Source: Streptomyces roseus (GTDB taxonomy: Bacteria; Actinomycetota; Actinomycetes; Streptomycetales; Streptomycetaceae). From it: 59,039 nt of DNA. The notes beneath the pieces were generated by a model. The model was not told the DNA's origin. It worked only from the letters and a program-made list of their open reading frames with translations, and searched no databases. A program made the position numbers and the translations under genes. Of the stretch, positions 58,940 through 59,039 are shown in pieces; the first letter of the stretch is position 1, and each line of letters begins with the position of its first letter. The stretch spans positions 13,607 through 72,645 of the forward strand of contig NZ_LFML01000108.1 of NCBI RefSeq assembly GCF_001044425.1, in the 5' to 3' direction.

Positions 58940-59039
58940 CGGTCCTCGGCGGTGTGGAGCAAGACCCTGGTCAACCGTTGCGACCCGACGGTACAAGACC
59001 GCCGCGCCCCGGTCCGGGACCGAGGGAGGAGCGGCGCGG

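Noticed and set aside
1..59039. tRNA, rRNA, CRISPR array, transposase, integrase or phage genes
   Set aside because: Looked for by reading the intergenic regions and translations; no cloverleaf with a T-loop signature, no spaced repeat array and no recombinase motif was seen.

Overview
The window is about 59 kb of very GC-rich DNA. Codon third positions are almost all G or C, GTG starts are common, and a Leu-TTA codon was noticed only once. SARP-type and SpoIIE-type regulators, F420-dependent oxidoreductases, a PIG-L amidase of the mycothiol-related type and several P450s all point to a Streptomyces or close relative (inference from content; no 16S or marker gene is present). About 46 protein genes fill it. 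I saw no tRNA, rRNA, CRISPR array, transposase or phage gene. It reads as a chromosomal accessory/arm region of metabolic and signalling genes.

Layout. (1) 0-6.5 kb: an F420-type oxidoreductase, a giant SARP/AAA regulator, a VWA protein and a PIG-L amidase. (2) 6.7-10.5 kb: an amino-acid permease, a TetR regulator and a saccharopine-dehydrogenase-like enzyme. These are tied together by two near-identical 23-bp sites. (3) 10.6-15.9 kb: an aromatic-acid-type MFS carrier, an aldo/keto reductase, a small unknown protein, an AraC regulator and an SDR. (4) 16-20.4 kb: a membrane-anchored FMN/3Fe-4S glutamate-synthase-like protein next to a pyruvate oxidase, then a second F420-type enzyme. (5) 20.5-25.5 kb: a signalling block with a GAF/PAS/SpoIIE/HATPase protein and an rsbQ-rsbP-STAS operon. 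(6) 25.7-35 kb: a secreted Gly-rich IPT protein with a TTA codon, a NarK-like carrier, a CBM48 mini-protein, a GH15 hydrolase, a VOC protein, a SixA phosphatase, a lipoprotein hydrolase and a cupin. (7) 35.1-41.5 kb: a MarR/old-yellow-enzyme divergent pair, a DUF6131-like peptide, a BCCT osmolyte carrier, a membrane SpoIIE phosphatase and a GNAT. (8) 41.7-47.5 kb: a gnd-zwf-HAD mutase-GH65 operon. (9) 47.5-53 kb: a PAS-LuxR regulator divergent from a self-sufficient P450-reductase fusion, plus a second P450. (10) 53.2-59 kb: a small membrane protein, a cytochrome b-molybdopterin fusion with a membrane partner, a DHA2 exporter and a fourth SpoIIE phosphatase.

How the parts may work together. 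The gnd/zwf/HAD/GH65 genes form a route from an alpha-disaccharide by phosphorolysis to beta-glucose-1-phosphate, glucose-6-phosphate and the oxidative pentose phosphate pathway, giving NAD(P)H. Several NADPH- or flavin-dependent enzymes lie nearby (CYP102-like fusion, OYE, AKR, SDR). The four SpoIIE phosphatases and one STAS protein suggest partner-switching control of sigma factors under stress; a BCCT carrier sits directly upstream of one of the phosphatases. Regulatory DNA that can be read directly includes the TetR site pair, two 11-bp-period GTTCAC direct repeats resembling PHO boxes (upstream of the permease and of rsbQ), a perfect GAAC-N4-GTTC palindrome resembling an SOS box upstream of the GH15 gene, and an AT-rich inverted repeat between marR and the OYE gene.

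Limits: family calls come from motif reading, not from database searches. Start codons were chosen by ribosome-binding site and family length where possible.
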